Numbered from the stretch's first letter, positions 21,360 through 31,846 are shown. The stretch is 64,000 nt of DNA from Aradus depressus (GCA_963662175.1 OY759225.1:16789601-16853600); one strand, 5' to 3'. The notes: generated by a model from the sequence alone, not told the origin. Numbers and translations are program-made.

Positions 21360-21660
21360 TTGAGTCTAACACACGGATTAAAAAAAGTAAAATGAAATTT
21401 ATAAAAACTGAATAAATAAATACTTAAAAATATATGAGTATAAAAAAAAATTTATTACATAGATACATTTTTCAATTTAATAAAAATTAAGATAACTATT
21501 TTTCAAAAAACTTTTCGGAAGTGTCTTTATCACAACGATGTTTCGGGACGTTCTTACGTCCCTTCATCAGGTCCCATTGTGCGAGATATAAAAAAGAAGA
21601 AGAAAACAATGTAACTATAACAATATATAAAAAAAATAAAATATATATATATTTATTTAT
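21360..21660 (-). ncRNA. hammerhead-like motif, type 1 copy a, with flanks
   Basis: Core at 21540-21570 on the minus strand: CTGATGA, an extra A, stem GGGACGT with AAGA loop and ACGTCCC, then GAAAC. Flanking AT-rich sequence on both sides is shared with 23950-24120 and partly with 10440-10640, so the motif is part of a repeated retroelement 3' region. A (TA)/(TTTA) run follows at 21640-21680. Confidence 0.55.
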
Positions 21661-21689
21661 TTATTTTTTTTTAATAAATAAATATATAA

Positions 21690-22250
21690 ATTAATAAATA
21701 CGGAATATTAGTAGCTGCCGTTCTTGGGATTTTGAATTTAAATATAAAATTTAACATCGATACATTCTTTACATCGGCAGTTATTGGACGCGCGAGATTA
21801 TTATTATTATTTTTTTTCATTTTTAGAATCAGGAAGTCGGAAATAAATTTTTTTTTTGGAATTTTAACATTGAACTTCCTCTATAATTCGTAAAGCTGAG
21901 AAAGTAAAAAAGTCGCCGGTGAATCATTTATACTTCATCTACGCGAATCGATATTTTCTTTTCGATACGCATATATAAGTATATTTGTACACTAATGCAT
22001 TTACAAGGGAGACAAGGGTTCATATTTACGATCCTTAGAGTCCTAACGAACTTTCTATAGGGGCTGAGGACGCCATCTGTTTCAGATTTTGGTACCCTTT
22101 CAAGGGCGGGAGGTTCTGGTTGTCCCTTAGCCCTCTCAACCAAACTCTGAAGAGCGGTATCAACCTGAACGTTTCATATATTTTACTTTCTCAGCTACGA
22201 CACCAATTGATTTTCAGCCAAATCACCCAAGGTTTTTGACGTGAAAACGA
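21690..22250. repeat. family D fragments
   Basis: Contains ATACATTCTTTACATCGGCA, GAATCAGGAAGTCGGAAAT, GTCGCCGGTGAATCATT and later TTGATTTTCAGCCAAATC. The minus-strand ORF 21928-22143 has no recognised domain. Confidence 0.6.
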
Positions 22251-22379
22251 TTATTCGCTCATTAAGCACAGTGATAGCCGGTCAAACTTTCTTGTGTTAC
22301 AAAATACCGTCAGATTTCAAACGATAATAACTACGAGACTAATAATGCCATAACAACGGTTGAGGTCACAATGGATAGA

Positions 22380-22790
22380 GCATGTCTGTACGTGTTTGTT
22401 GTGCAGTGTTTGTTTTACCTGTGACGTTATCGGGCTAGTATGGGCGCCAGCGAATGATTGTTACGAATTAGCGTTGGGTAAAATTAGAAATTAGTGTAGC
22501 GTGATAACGCGTTTAGATAGGACGTTGATTCGGGTGTCATCGTAAAGAGCTTGAGGAGCACTACTAGGACTCAAAGTGAAACAATAAAAATATTCGCCGA
22601 AATATATGTAAAAATCGGTATTAAATTGAAAATTTCAAAAAAATTAAACATGTCGTCTGATATGAATCGTAAATATGCGCGGAATTATAGAAAACGCAAA
22701 TCAGAGGAAAGCTCGCTTCAAAAGGAGCGCCTAAAAAGTCTAGAGTAAATGCAAGAGCTATGGCAGCATCGAAAAGAAAATGAAAAATGA
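22380..22790 (+). pseudogene. basic ORF, possibly Helitron N-terminal relic
   Basis: A 65-codon frame contains MSSDMNRKYARNYRKRKSEE followed by SSLQKERLKSLE and a stop. Past the stop, another frame continues with Arg/Lys/Glu-rich sequence. The RKYARNYRKR type of start resembles the N-terminal region of some Helitron polyproteins. This is a weak resemblance, not an identification. A Helitron helicase relic lies 4 kb away on the other strand. Confidence 0.3.
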
Positions 22791-22849
22791 TTTTATCCCG
22801 ACGTTTTCACGGAAAATCTACGGCGTGAACCTTGACTACGCCTCAATGA

Positions 22850-22935
22850 GATTCACCTCCTAGATAAAAAAAATGGGTTTCAAACCCACGATCTTGAGCT
22901 CAGTAGGCTAGCACGCTACCCAACGACATCGCCGA
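22850..22935 (-). mobile_element. SINE head fragment
   Basis: CACCTCCTAGATAAAAAAAA then GTTTCAAACCCACGATCTTG and a degraded A-box region. Confidence 0.7.
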
Positions 22936-22939
22936 TGTA

Positions 22940-23200
22940 AGTAGTTTAGTATGAGGAGTGAAGAGTCACTATGTAAGTTTACAGCCGTCAGTTTTCAGCC
23001 AAATCGACCAATGGGGGAATCAGAGGGGGACCTAACTCAGTAACTCCAATATCTGCCAATGCAATGAATGTATCGTCACAACATTTAGTATGAGGATTTA
23101 GGAGCCCTTGAATATTAGCGCAAACGGTCGGTATTGGAGATGGAGCGAAAATTCAATTGATTAGTTCGTTCTGGGATAATTCAACGACGAAAAATTTGTA
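22940..23200. repeat. family D fragment
   Basis: CAGTTTTCAGCCAAATCGAC, GCAATGAATGTATCGTCACA and GAATATTAGCGCAAACGGTC, in the usual D order. Confidence 0.8.
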
Positions 23201-23519
23201 GTTAGTTCCGGAGCTCAAAAATTAACTGAATATCGTTCCGCAGTTAATGTCAATCCTGTAATTAGTTGCACCTCGACTCTTTTAAACCGGGTGTTTCCAA
23301 CATGTTCCAAGTTTCGAGGCGGCACGGATGGGAGATATTTTCGCTCGACTAATTGCCTTGACAGGAAATACGGACATTACCTCTTTCTTCCAATAAGGTC
23401 GAAGGCTTGACGACTGATACCCTCTCATATCCTCTCATGATCCGTGAAATTCAAGGATGTTCCTCCCATCGACAACAAAATATCGATTTTTTTTACTTCC
23501 GATGTTGAGATTTCAGGTT
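23201..23519. other. no recognisable feature
   Basis: Less AT-rich unique-looking sequence without a supported ORF. Confidence 0.35.
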
Positions 23520-23665
23520 TCAATTGGTATATACCTGAAGTAAAGTGGTCTTAATTTTAGTCCGATTTCTGCCAAAATCTATTCAAATCTATGTTAGCAC
23601 ATGTCACATCTTCATTTCAAATTACAAGTTCATAGCTACAATCGTTTTTGAGTTAGAGCGCTCAC
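23520..23665 (-). repeat. dispersed repeat family Z, copy 1
   Basis: Reverse complement of a block at 45375-45600, with AAAGTGGTCTTAATTTTAGT, GTTAGCACATGTCACATCTT and GAGTTAGAGCGCTCAC. A shorter relative is at 25495-25590. Confidence 0.75.
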
Positions 23666-23691
23666 AGCGTTTCAATCAGATACACGCATTA

Positions 23692-23938
23692 GATGCCGGT
23701 AGCTGAGAAGTAGCATGTTTGCCTATTGAGCTTAAGAACGTGGGTTCGAAACCCGGCGAGGTTAGGTTTTTTATCTGGGAGGTGAAGTGATGGTCCGAGC
23801 CTGTACGATGTCAAGTATTCGTTAAAGACCCATATCCTAGGTGAATAAAAGTTTAGTGTAGGCAGAAGTCCCATTGTAGAGTCGGGTTCATGTCCACCAG
23901 AGTGACGAAAGAACCCTCTGGTAGTAGGCGATATAGTT
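23692..23938 (+). mobile_element. SINE copy
   Basis: Head GATGCCGGTAGCTGAGAAGT, perfect B-box GGGTTCGAAACCC, body and 3' hairpin region ending GGTAGTAGGCGATATAG. The body hairpin's second arm is deleted. Confidence 0.9.
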
Positions 23939-24060
23939 ATAGTTCATAGTTTTTGAGTTAAGACAAAATTCCAATCGCGAGACATTTTTCAATTTAATAA
24001 AATTTAAGATAACTATTTTCAAAAAAAAAAAAAAACTCTTCGGAAGCGTCTTATTCCAAC

Positions 24061-24100
24061 GATGTTTCGGGACGTTCTTACGTCCCATCATCAGGTCCCA
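24061..24100 (-). ncRNA. hammerhead-like motif, type 1 copy b
   Basis: Minus strand: CTGATGA, extra T, stem GGGACGT/ACGTCCC with AAGA loop, then GAAAC. It lies about 250 bp downstream of the RT relic at 24.35-24.87 kb on the same strand, in its presumed 3' UTR. Confidence 0.55.
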
Positions 24101-24152
24101 ATGTGCGAGATATAGTAAAGAAAGAAAACAATGTAACTATAACAATATATGA

Positions 24153-24156
<4 letters not shown>

Positions 24157-24208
<52 letters not shown>
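24157..24208. repeat. (TA)n microsatellite
   Basis: About 26 TA dinucleotides. Confidence 0.97.
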
Positions 24209-24212
<4 letters not shown>

Positions 24213-24349
24213 TAATCAATTATAAATAAATGTATAAAACGTTTAAATAAATAAAAAAAATAAATGAATAAATAAAACAATAAGGTACATTGGACTGACC
24301 TTTAAGTTGTGGAGGAATCCTGCCCAAAAAATAAAAATGAAAGTTTTGT

Positions 24350-24865
24350 ATAAATAATGTTTTTGGATATGAAACACGATTCTTTATTGTGATTATTTTA
24401 TTCTTTTTGAACAGAGAGAATAAAATTGCGTTTCCGTGTAAAGGGTTTCTTCTAACATGAACACTTTTAGTTAAAATTAAAATTTTTTAATTGTATCTAT
24501 TGACTTTAAGAAGTGGGGAAGGGCATTAAATAAATTAATTCCTTTATGAGTTATACTTTTTTCAAAAAATAGAAGAGCAATGTTTAGTTATTCGAAAGTC
24601 TTCTTTTTAGTTTTAAACCTGATATTAAAACCTTCTTTTTTCAACAACTTAGCTTCCTATTTTTTCCGAAAATTTTCCGTAATAAGTTAAGCTGATCCAT
24701 CTATTAGAAACTTTATTTTGTTTTTCTAGTTTGGTCAGTTTATTCCTAAAATTATGAGTTCCATTTTTTTTCAATTTTATTTATGGTTTTTTGTGGGTAG
24801 CTATTGTTTTTGGCTTTTTCCTTAATGATCTTAAGTTCTTTATATTTTGATTGTTGACTCATATG
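24350..24865 (-). pseudogene. Penelope-like reverse transcriptase relic
   Basis: Minus-strand pieces in order: KYKELKIIKEKAKNNSYPQK (the 'A..NGYP'-type segment), NRWISLTYYGKFSEKI, LLKKEGFNIRFKTKKKTFE, then THKGINLFNALPHFLKSIDT and LKVFMLEETLYTETQFYS, separated by stops and shifts. The first three match the RT C-terminal region of Penelope-like elements. The 'LFNALP...FYS' ending is a type I know from non-LTR LINEs and is not followed by a GIY-YIG domain. Confidence 0.65.
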
Positions 24866-24869
24866 TCCG

Positions 24870-25490
24870 CGTTCCTCAACTTACAAGTTCTTAATACTTA
24901 CTTCCTTATAATTACTATCTCTTTAGTAATCAATTCTTTTGAACTTATTGGGACAGTAGACTATTGATCTTACAACGGACGATGTGTTGACATTCCGATC
25001 AGGAGGGAGGGCATAGGAAGACGACAAAAAGACGAGGAGGCTGAAGACAATGAATGAAGACTTCCTGAGGATATGACCATAGTCCAGCCATTGACCAGGT
25101 CTGGCAGACTTGAGAGGCGAGTTCACTGTCCTTACATCACACATCACTCGTACACACTTCCTTCCCAGTCCTATAATCCGGACGGAACTTCGTGACTTCT
25201 TTGCTACTTCCTGTTATCTTTTTATGGTTGGGCACGTGTCCTCCCGTTCCTGGCGCTACGTCTTCTCTATTTGGAAAGGCACCGTTCGATGAACCTATCC
25301 TTCCTTCTGTTCTCTTCAAAGTCACACCATCTAGCTTCCTCTTAAGACCTTGTAGCATGTCAAAGACTCTCCTGTGAGAATTTCTCATCATTGTTCTTGT
25401 AAGCATTAAATAATTAATACCTTTACTCAAACATTTTTACTTTCTTTACTTTATTTCGTAAGGAAATATAATTGTGAGAAAATCCGTGAT
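24870..25490. other. unrecognised; 97-codon minus-strand ORF
   Basis: 25137-25430 (minus) is open for 97 codons beginning MSKGINYLMLTRTMMRNSHR. No domain, no repeat match in the window, no clear promoter. Kept only as an unexplained ORF in a less AT-rich stretch (25000-25380). Confidence 0.3.
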
Positions 25491-25494
25491 CGAA

Positions 25495-25590
25495 TTGTGA
25501 GCGCTCTAACGCAGCCACGATTATAGCAATCAACTTGAAATTTTAAATGAAGATGTCACTTGACTAGCTTCAGTATCATTTTCGCGTCGG
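25495..25590 (+). repeat. family Z fragment, copy 2
   Basis: GTGAGCGCTCTAACGCAGCC then TTGAAATTTTAAATGAAGAT and GTCAC, parallel to 45375-45450. Confidence 0.6.
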
Positions 25591-25682
25591 TTCGGGGCAG
25601 GACAAAGTGGGGATGAGGTCGGAATAAAATCAGCTTCGATGTAAAGTTGTTGGAAATTCTATGTTCGGGTGCGTGGAGATAT

Positions 25683-26531
25683 ACACTCCTGCTCAAAATT
25701 AACGCACAACCCAGTATTTCTCCATTTGCTTTCGTTTTTTTCTTTATTAACTCAGTATTGTAACTTTCATCATTGGTTTATTTAAAAACGAAGGTGCATC
25801 AGTGAGAGGGATGATCGATTTCTGAAGGATAATGTACTGAGAAAGAGGACCTCAACCAACACTGAGAGCTACAGGCCTTGATAAAGTGATGCCGACGTCT
25901 CCGAGAGTGTCATCTGATTAGTATAAGACCAGCCACTGGCCCGCTCCTCGCCAGGCAGCACCGGAGAGTCCGACAACAGTTTGCACATGAACATGTCGAG
26001 TGCACTGGAGGACTGGAAGAGAGTATTCTTCTCAGACGAAACCAGAGTTAGTCTGCATTCACCAGACGGTGAACGTGTGTGGAGAAGGGATGGGGAGATA
26101 TTCGCTGAAGCTTGTTTGTTAACCAGGGTGCCTTTTGGAGGGGACTCAATAATGGTCTGGGGAGGGATTTGTTACGACGCGTGCACAGAGTTGATCAGCT
26201 TACCTAGACCACCTTTGAACGCCCAAAGATTTCATTCTGATGCACAATAATGCTCGTCCACATAGTGCTAGAGGGATAACTGACAACCTTTGAGAAGTTG
26301 GTATAGCCACTATAGATTGGCCTTCGAGGAGCCCGGACCTGAACCCAATAGAGCATGTCTGGGGCATTGTAAAAAGAAGGATTCGAACCCGGGATTCACC
26401 CCCGGATAATCTTGCTCAGCTGGATACTGCTGTAAAGGAGGAATGGGATAATATCCCTCAGGAAGACTTCCCAATCTAAATATGAATAAAATGAAAAAAT
26501 ACTGGACTGTGCGTTAATTTTGAGCAGAAGT
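25683..26531 (+). mobile_element. Tc1-like element, deleted and inactivated
   Basis: TA at 25681-25682 and 26532-26533; ends CACTCCTGCTCAAAATTAAC and its inverted partner. The transposase relic reads WKRVFFSDETRVSLHSPDGE, RVWRRDGE, GGDSIMVWGGICYD, LNAQRF. An internal deletion and frame change follow, then MHNNARPHSARGI, DWPSRSPDLNPIEHVWGIVK and NLAQLDTAVKEEWDNIPQ. The N-terminal DNA-binding part is missing, one stop interrupts, and the middle catalytic Asp (usual HDNARPH) is Asn. It lies directly against the Helitron helicase relic. Confidence 0.92.
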
Positions 26532-26533
26532 TT

Positions 26534-26975
26534 AGGTTGGTATGGGTGTCGACAGGGAGCAGGCGACGTACAGTTGCCCGTGTGAGAAGCAATTTGTAAG
26601 TCTACACCGGTTACTTTTAGCGTTTGTCCCTGGGCCTTATTGTTAGTGATAGCAAAACAAAGTTTGATTGGAAACTGCAACCGTTTGAATCGGAATGGGT
26701 AATCGGTATCATTGGTATGCGAGTAAATACAGTGTATCCTGCAACGCAAGAGGTGATGATGACACTTTGATCACGTTTGGCTTTAATGATACCACTCGCA
26801 GCCGCGTGTCGTTGCCTAAAGCCGGAAGATTTAAGTTCCTCAGGAGAAGGATGAGGGCGCCGACTTTTAGTGTTAATTCGTGGCTCGGTATCCCAGAAGG
26901 ACTCAAGGAGTTTAAGAAGTCCACAGGATAATGAACTGCCTCGTCCAAGTCGACCATAGAATCCACCAAGACCAA
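26534..26975 (-). pseudogene. Helitron helicase C-terminal relic
   Basis: Minus-strand frames read YPVDFLNSLSPSGIPSHELT, LKVGALILLLRNLNLPALGN, DTRLRVVSLKPNVIKVSS, then RLQFPIKLCFAITNNKAQGQ and TLKVTGVDL. After a shift comes NCFSHGQLYVACSLSTP. These are the last motifs of the PIF1-type helicase of Helitron proteins. At least two frameshifts. The reading frame ends at the Tc1-like element's TTA junction (26531-26534). No Rep domain or Helitron terminus is visible. Confidence 0.88.
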
Positions 26976-27860
26976 AATAAATGTGACGAATCACATATTA
27001 ATAAACCAAAATATGGATTGAAAACCGAACTTAAATATTGAATGTATCAAAAGCACAGTAAATGTACAAAATTACAAACGCTTCCGGATAGTAAAGCGTG
27101 ATATGTAGCCTAAAGCTTTCTTCGAAAAATATTCTAAATGTAGATGAAAACCGCATCGAAATCTGTTCACGGGTTCCGAAGTTTATCGCAATTACACAAA
27201 GATAGTCAGTTAGCTACACACAAACCTGAAAACCTATTTGTTTAAATTTGCTTCATTTACGCGAAAACGATTAATCCTATCGAAAAATTTATTCTTACCA
27301 AAAATGTTCATTAATAAATTTCCAAAAAACAGAATGTTTATTTCTTGATTTTTAGCCAAATCGACCAAAGGAAAGAGGAGATTAGAGGGAGACTTACCAA
27401 GAAAACTGTAGGTCGTAACTGCCGTTGTAATGAGTGTATTGACTCATAATTTAACTATAACAGTAAACAAAAAGACAAACAGTACACAAAACCTCATAAG
27501 GACGACACCTATTAATTTTCAGACAAATTAATGTATCGTTACAACTGATTTTTAACCCAAATGTTGCTAGAGAATGGTGAATTAACTAACGATGTTTTGA
27601 GAAATAGTTTTTTTCTATTTTCTCTTCTAATATTTCTCTATTTTCTAATTAATATTTTTGTCGTCTATAACTAGAATGAGAACAAAAACCTGTATATATC
27701 TTTCTTTTGTATTAACTAACAAACGTTGCCAAGCAGATGTTTATAATTCATCATCTCTCTGACCGCTCAACTAACGGTGCAAAATATTTTTAGAAATGGG
27801 ACAAAGGAAAATAAATTAACAAAGAACAAAAGATGATTTAATTAAATATTTTCGTGGCGA
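26976..27860. other. D-family fragment in unrecognised DNA
   Basis: 27340-27560 contains D modules (TTGATTTTTAGCCAAATCGA, GTAATGAGTGTATTGACTCA). The remainder is AT-rich with no coding signal. Confidence 0.5.
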
Positions 27861-27954
27861 TATTGGCGTGGCAACGCTTCCAAGCAGTAGTATTACATTT
27901 ATAAATTATTATTATTTATTATTATTATTATTATTAGTTATGAATTTATTTATT

Positions 27955-28225
27955 ACTTCTGTAGCGGCCAGTGATAACGTATACATGCCCAGTGTGGGCC
28001 AGTCTTATTGGCCCAATACAAATGCCTTAGATTGGTTGGTAGCTACTCGAGGGACACCTCCATCTTCCAAACCCATGAACACCTAAATGTTGAGCTCCTA
28101 TTGGATCACATAATTTTCAGTAAAAACTTTTTACTTAAGTGTGACACAAATCAAAACGTTTTTGTTAAGAAAATAGGAAAAACTGAGGGAGGGAAACTCA
28201 AAAATATTCGTTCACGATTTTAAAT
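27955..28225 (+). pseudogene. Jockey-like LINE 3' end, copy 1
   Basis: Nucleotide-level relative of 29210-29495. A translated end of the type NVFVKKIGKTEGGK then KNIRSRF precedes a common 3' UTR (TTTTCTATTCATTTCAGTTA). Upstream, an ATT trinucleotide run (27904-27936) is fused to the fragment. Confidence 0.7.
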
Positions 28226-28369
28226 TATAATCTCTGTTTTTGAATGTTTATTAATTTATTTTCTATTCATTTCAGTTACTTTATAAGTTTTAAGAATTAG
28301 TCAGTAGTATAATTTTTGTAAATAATTTATTTTTTTTATTTTCCAAATTATGTAATTGTTAATTGAAAT

Positions 28370-28570
28370 TTTTTATATACGTGCACTCCTGAAAAATTGC
28401 ATGTCGTAAACTTTCTATAATTTTTATTAGGGCCCTTTTCGGAAACTTCTGTAGAAATCAAAATTTAGTAGAAGACCATGCAAACATTTCTACAGGAAAT
28501 GTGATAATTATTATATAATAATTTATTTTATTTATTTTTTGTTTGTTTAATTATCATTTTAATTTTATAT
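28370..28570 (-). repeat. family X, copy 2 (partial)
   Basis: Reverse orientation: ACGTGCACTCCTGAAAAATT, AGGGCCCTTTTCGGAAAC, AATTTAGTAGAAGACCATG. Confidence 0.85.
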
Positions 28571-28599
28571 TTTATTATTATCACAACGATATTGGCAGT

Positions 28600-28904
28600 G
28601 AAGAGAAACATACCATATGTGATAATAAATGAGACCAATGAAGCGACATATCAGACGATGCGGTTGAGTAGATCTGTGATAACTTCCAATTGTGCCTCGA
28701 ATACAAGGCGGGGGAGGGACCGGAAACTTCGATCCGACGAGGCGGAAACAGACGGAAATAGCGTCAGTCAGGTAGTGAATATGAGGGGGAGACACGTGGA
28801 AAACACGTGGGACAGATGTATCTCGGATCGTAAGGCCAACGTCTCTTGTCCACTCCTTGCTACCAGAAAGAAGACAGTTCCTCTCAACATATAAGGAAAA
28901 GTCA
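28600..28904. other. unrecognised ORF-bearing stretch
   Basis: A 100-codon plus-strand frame (28592-28894) ends just before the RT fragment. It might be part of the same LINE, but I recognise no motif in it. Confidence 0.3.
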
Positions 28905-29495
28905 TTTGCGACGAAAGTGTGTTAGGCCCAACATTATTTAATTTATACATAAACGACATTCCACAGACAACAAACACGGATATACCTTTACGCCCCGCAT
29001 TACCCCAGAAAATAGAAAATTTGGGCTGGACCGGTACAGTAAAATACCTTGGAGTTCTTCTGGACAGACGACTAACCTTCAGGCAACATATCAGACAGAA
29101 AGCAAATACTGTGAGCGGACTTTCCTCGGTTCTCCTTATTCCCGTTACTCCACAGAAAGGCAGCCCTTAATCTAACCAATACGACTCATCATATACAAGC
29201 TTCTGTTGCGGCCAGTCATTACATATGCATGCCCAGTGTGGGCTGGTCTTGCTAGCAATACCAACTTAAGAACTCTTCAAGTGGCCCAAAACAAATGCCT
29301 TAGGTTGGTTCGAGGGAACCTCCATCCTACAAATCCATGAAGACCTAAATATCGAGTTCCCACAAAGACTTCATAATAAATTTTGGTAAAAACTTTTTAC
29401 TTAAGTGTGACGCAAGTCAAAACGCTTTGGTTAAAAAAATAGGGAAAACTCAGGGAGGGAAGCATAAAAATATCCGATCGCGATTTTAAATATAA
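28905..29495 (+). pseudogene. Jockey-like LINE ORF2 relic, copy 2
   Basis: Reads SVLGPTLFNLYINDIP (RT motif preceding the catalytic box), then jumps over the missing YADD region to TVKYLGVLLDRRLTFRQHIR. A decayed C-terminus follows, ending GGKHKNIRSRF. It is joined to a 3' UTR shared with 27955-28300. Confidence 0.82.
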
Positions 29496-29621
29496 TCTCT
29501 TTTTTCGACTGTTTATAAACTTACTTTCTATTCATTTCAGTTATTTTTATTTATTTTATTTTTTTTTCATCATTTGCGACGAGATTTCTCATAGAAAAAA
29601 CAAACGTTGCCTTTCCAATGT

Positions 29622-29750
29622 GTTATTTGTGACGAGAACCAGTTTTCAACTCAACTGCGTCATCAGTATTCCTTTAGCCTCTACACTGTACAAGTGAGAC
29701 GTGCCACCGATGAAGACGCTGATACGTTGAAAACGGTTCTGGTCGCAAAT
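29622..29750. repeat. inverted pair of ~50-bp hairpin-type motifs
   Basis: 29622-29672 (minus) reads CTGATGACGCAG...GTTGAAAAC...CGTCACAAATAACACA. 29697-29750 (plus) reads CCGATGAAGACGC...GTTGAAAACGGTTCTGGTCG and CAAATAAAACA. The two are diverged inverted copies facing each other. Each has a CTGATGA / hairpin / GAAAAC order reminiscent of the motifs at 20.8 and 21.5 kb. Confidence 0.6.
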
Positions 29751-29825
29751 AAAACAGTGGGAAGACAACGCATTTCATTTCTATGAGTAATATAGTTCGT
29801 TTACATCGATTGATAGTCGACAGTA

Positions 29826-30169
29826 GGTTAGGTTAGGTTTTATGACTCATGCCCGGGCTTTAACTACGAGGTCATATCGCCTACTACCAGAGCGCTCTTT
29901 CGTCACTCTGGTGGACACGAGCCTGACTCTACTGTGGGTCCTAAATTTTGCCTACCCTAAATTTTTATTCATCTAGGCTAGGGGTCTTTAACGAGTACCT
30001 GACATCGTACAGGCTCGGGACCATCGCTTAACGTCCCATCCGAAGGACGGCGTGCTTAAGTTTATTTTACCTCCCAAATAAAATAAACTAAGGGCCTCGG
30101 TCGGGCTACGAACCCACGACCTTGAGCTCAGAAGTCAAGCACGCATACCACTGAGCTACCGGCGCCCTC
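29826..30169 (-). mobile_element. full-length SINE with telomere-like tail and 12-bp TSD
   Basis: Minus-strand element starting GAGGGCGCCGGTAGCTCAG and ending ...CATAAAACCTAACCTAACC. Flanked by TAGTCGACAGTA at 29814-29825 and 30170-30181. A-box, body hairpin and 3' hairpin are all present. The B-box region reads GGGTTCGTAGCCC (one damaged position). Confidence 0.97.
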
Positions 30170-30181
30170 TAGTCGACAGTA

Positions 30182-30404
30182 TCTCTACTGTCTTAAAATA
30201 TCGTCTCGAAACTATTTTTTTTAGTCATTACTCGATTTACGCAAAAATTGTTGATCCTATTGAAACATTGTTTTCTACAAAAATATTCTTTATCAAATTT
30301 CCTAGTGACCTCGAATTTGAGATCAATACAAAGAATATTATAACGATTCAAAGAATATACAATACTCTGTAGGAAACTGTTCAAATTTAGATAGTTATTG
30401 AAAC
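30182..30404. other. no recognisable feature
   Basis: AT-rich; a minus-strand ORF of 71 codons has no domain. Confidence 0.35.
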
Positions 30405-30598
30405 ACATGCCCGGGCTTCAACTACGAGTTTATATCGCCTACTACCAGAGCGCTCTTTCGTCACTCTGATGGACATGAGCCCGACTCTACTATGGGAGTC
30501 CTAAATTTTGTATACCTATTTGTAATTATTGTACTTTTTGTTCACAAAGGGCACGGGTCTTTAACAAGTACCTGTCATAGTTTAGGCTCGGGACCTGA
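30405..30598 (-). mobile_element. SINE 3' half, interrupted
   Basis: CATGCCCGGGCTTCAACTAC to GGGAGTCCTAAATTTTG, then a replaced stretch, then GGGTCTTTAACAAGTACCTG. Followed by a TTA trinucleotide run (30607-30635). Confidence 0.85.
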
Positions 30599-31370
30599 AG
30601 ATGTTGTTGTTGTTTATTATTATTATTATTATTATAGAAAAAGGAAAATCCGAAGATTATGGCGCCATCTTGACATCGAATGGAATGTTTTAATGTTAGT
30701 AAAATTTTGTAGTGTCTCTTCATTTTTGTCTTTTTAGTCTGAGGGTTCCATGTTAGTCACTTGTCAAGTAGAAAGCCTAGATAGCTGACATTCTTTTTTT
30801 AAGGGATGGGTTTATTGTTAAATTCTACTTGAGATCAGGTATATTCTTGTCATTCACCTTCATTCTCCAATTGTATTTTTTTTTGTAGCTCCGAAAACAT
30901 CAAATAGTTCAAATTGAATTTGAAAATTTAAAATGCAGCCTATGATCCTAAGTAGTCAAATTTCTTTGGATTGGAAATTCGAAACAAATTTGTAAGTACA
31001 ATGTTCGTTGTGCAATCCCCTTGGCATGGGTCCAATTCGGTAACCTCACCACTGTACACAACTCGGTCGAATGGTCAAATTTCAAAAATAAAACTCTCCC
31101 CCTCCCAACTCTCCCCTCATCTTGATTGGACTAGATAGGTTCTATTTCCTATTTCTAGTTCTATCAATTAAATCATTTAAATAGACTCTACAAACCAATT
31201 CATTATATTCGATTCCATTGTTGGAGAAGCTACCGCAGCTGGGTTTGTCACTACGTATTAATTATCAACTTCCAAAACAAGGCCGAGGCCCTTAGATTTA
31301 TTTACCCAGTTGTAGGGGATGTTATGCAATCTGTCAGAAATTTGTTGAGGACGGAATGTCATGTTGACGT
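30599..31370. other. TTA microsatellite and unrecognised DNA
   Basis: 30607-30635 is a (TTA)n run. No gene or repeat match recognised in the rest. Confidence 0.45.
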
Positions 31371-31374
31371 AACG

Positions 31375-31612
31375 GAGGTCATATCGCCTACTACCAGAGC
31401 GCTCTTTCGTGACACTGGTGGACATGAGCTCGACTCTACTGTGGGAGTCCTAAATTTTTTATTCACCTAGGGCAGGGGTCTTTAACGAGTACCTGACATC
31501 GTAAAGGCTCGGGACCATCGCTTAACGTCCCATCCGAAAGACGGCGTGCTTAAGTTTATTTTAGGTACCTCCCAGATAAAATAAACTAACGGCCTCGGTC
31601 GGGTTTCGAACC
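31375..31612 (-). mobile_element. SINE, truncated at both ends
   Basis: From AGGTCATATCGCCTACTACC to CCTCGGTCGGGTTTCGAACC. The body hairpin carries a short GTAC insertion. Confidence 0.93.
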
Positions 31613-31613
31613 C

Positions 31614-31840
31614 TGTGAACACGATAACTCTCAATAGAATGATTGTATCAACACAAAATTGTATATGTGTACCCAGAACCCTCTAAGGACAACACCTATT
31701 GATTTTCAGCCAAATTGATCAAAGAGAAGCGGGGGATTAGAAGGGAGGCTTAACACAAAAACTCTGATAACTGCTGTTGTAATGAATGTATAAAAGTAGG
31801 AGTGAAAATTATAACATTGGACGTACGTAGAAGAGAGAAG
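31614..31840. repeat. family D module
   Basis: GATAACTCTCAATAGAATGA, TTGATTTTCAGCCAAATTGA, AACACAAAAACTCTGATAAC. Confidence 0.85.
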
Positions 31841-31846
31841 GTACTA

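Noticed and set aside
25137..25430. 97-codon ORF as a host gene
   Set aside because: No recognised domain and no codon or splice evidence; overlapping ORFs exist on the other strand.
27868..28086. 72-codon ORF with hydrophobic start resembling a signal peptide
   Set aside because: The hydrophobic part is an ATT microsatellite and the rest is a LINE 3' fragment.
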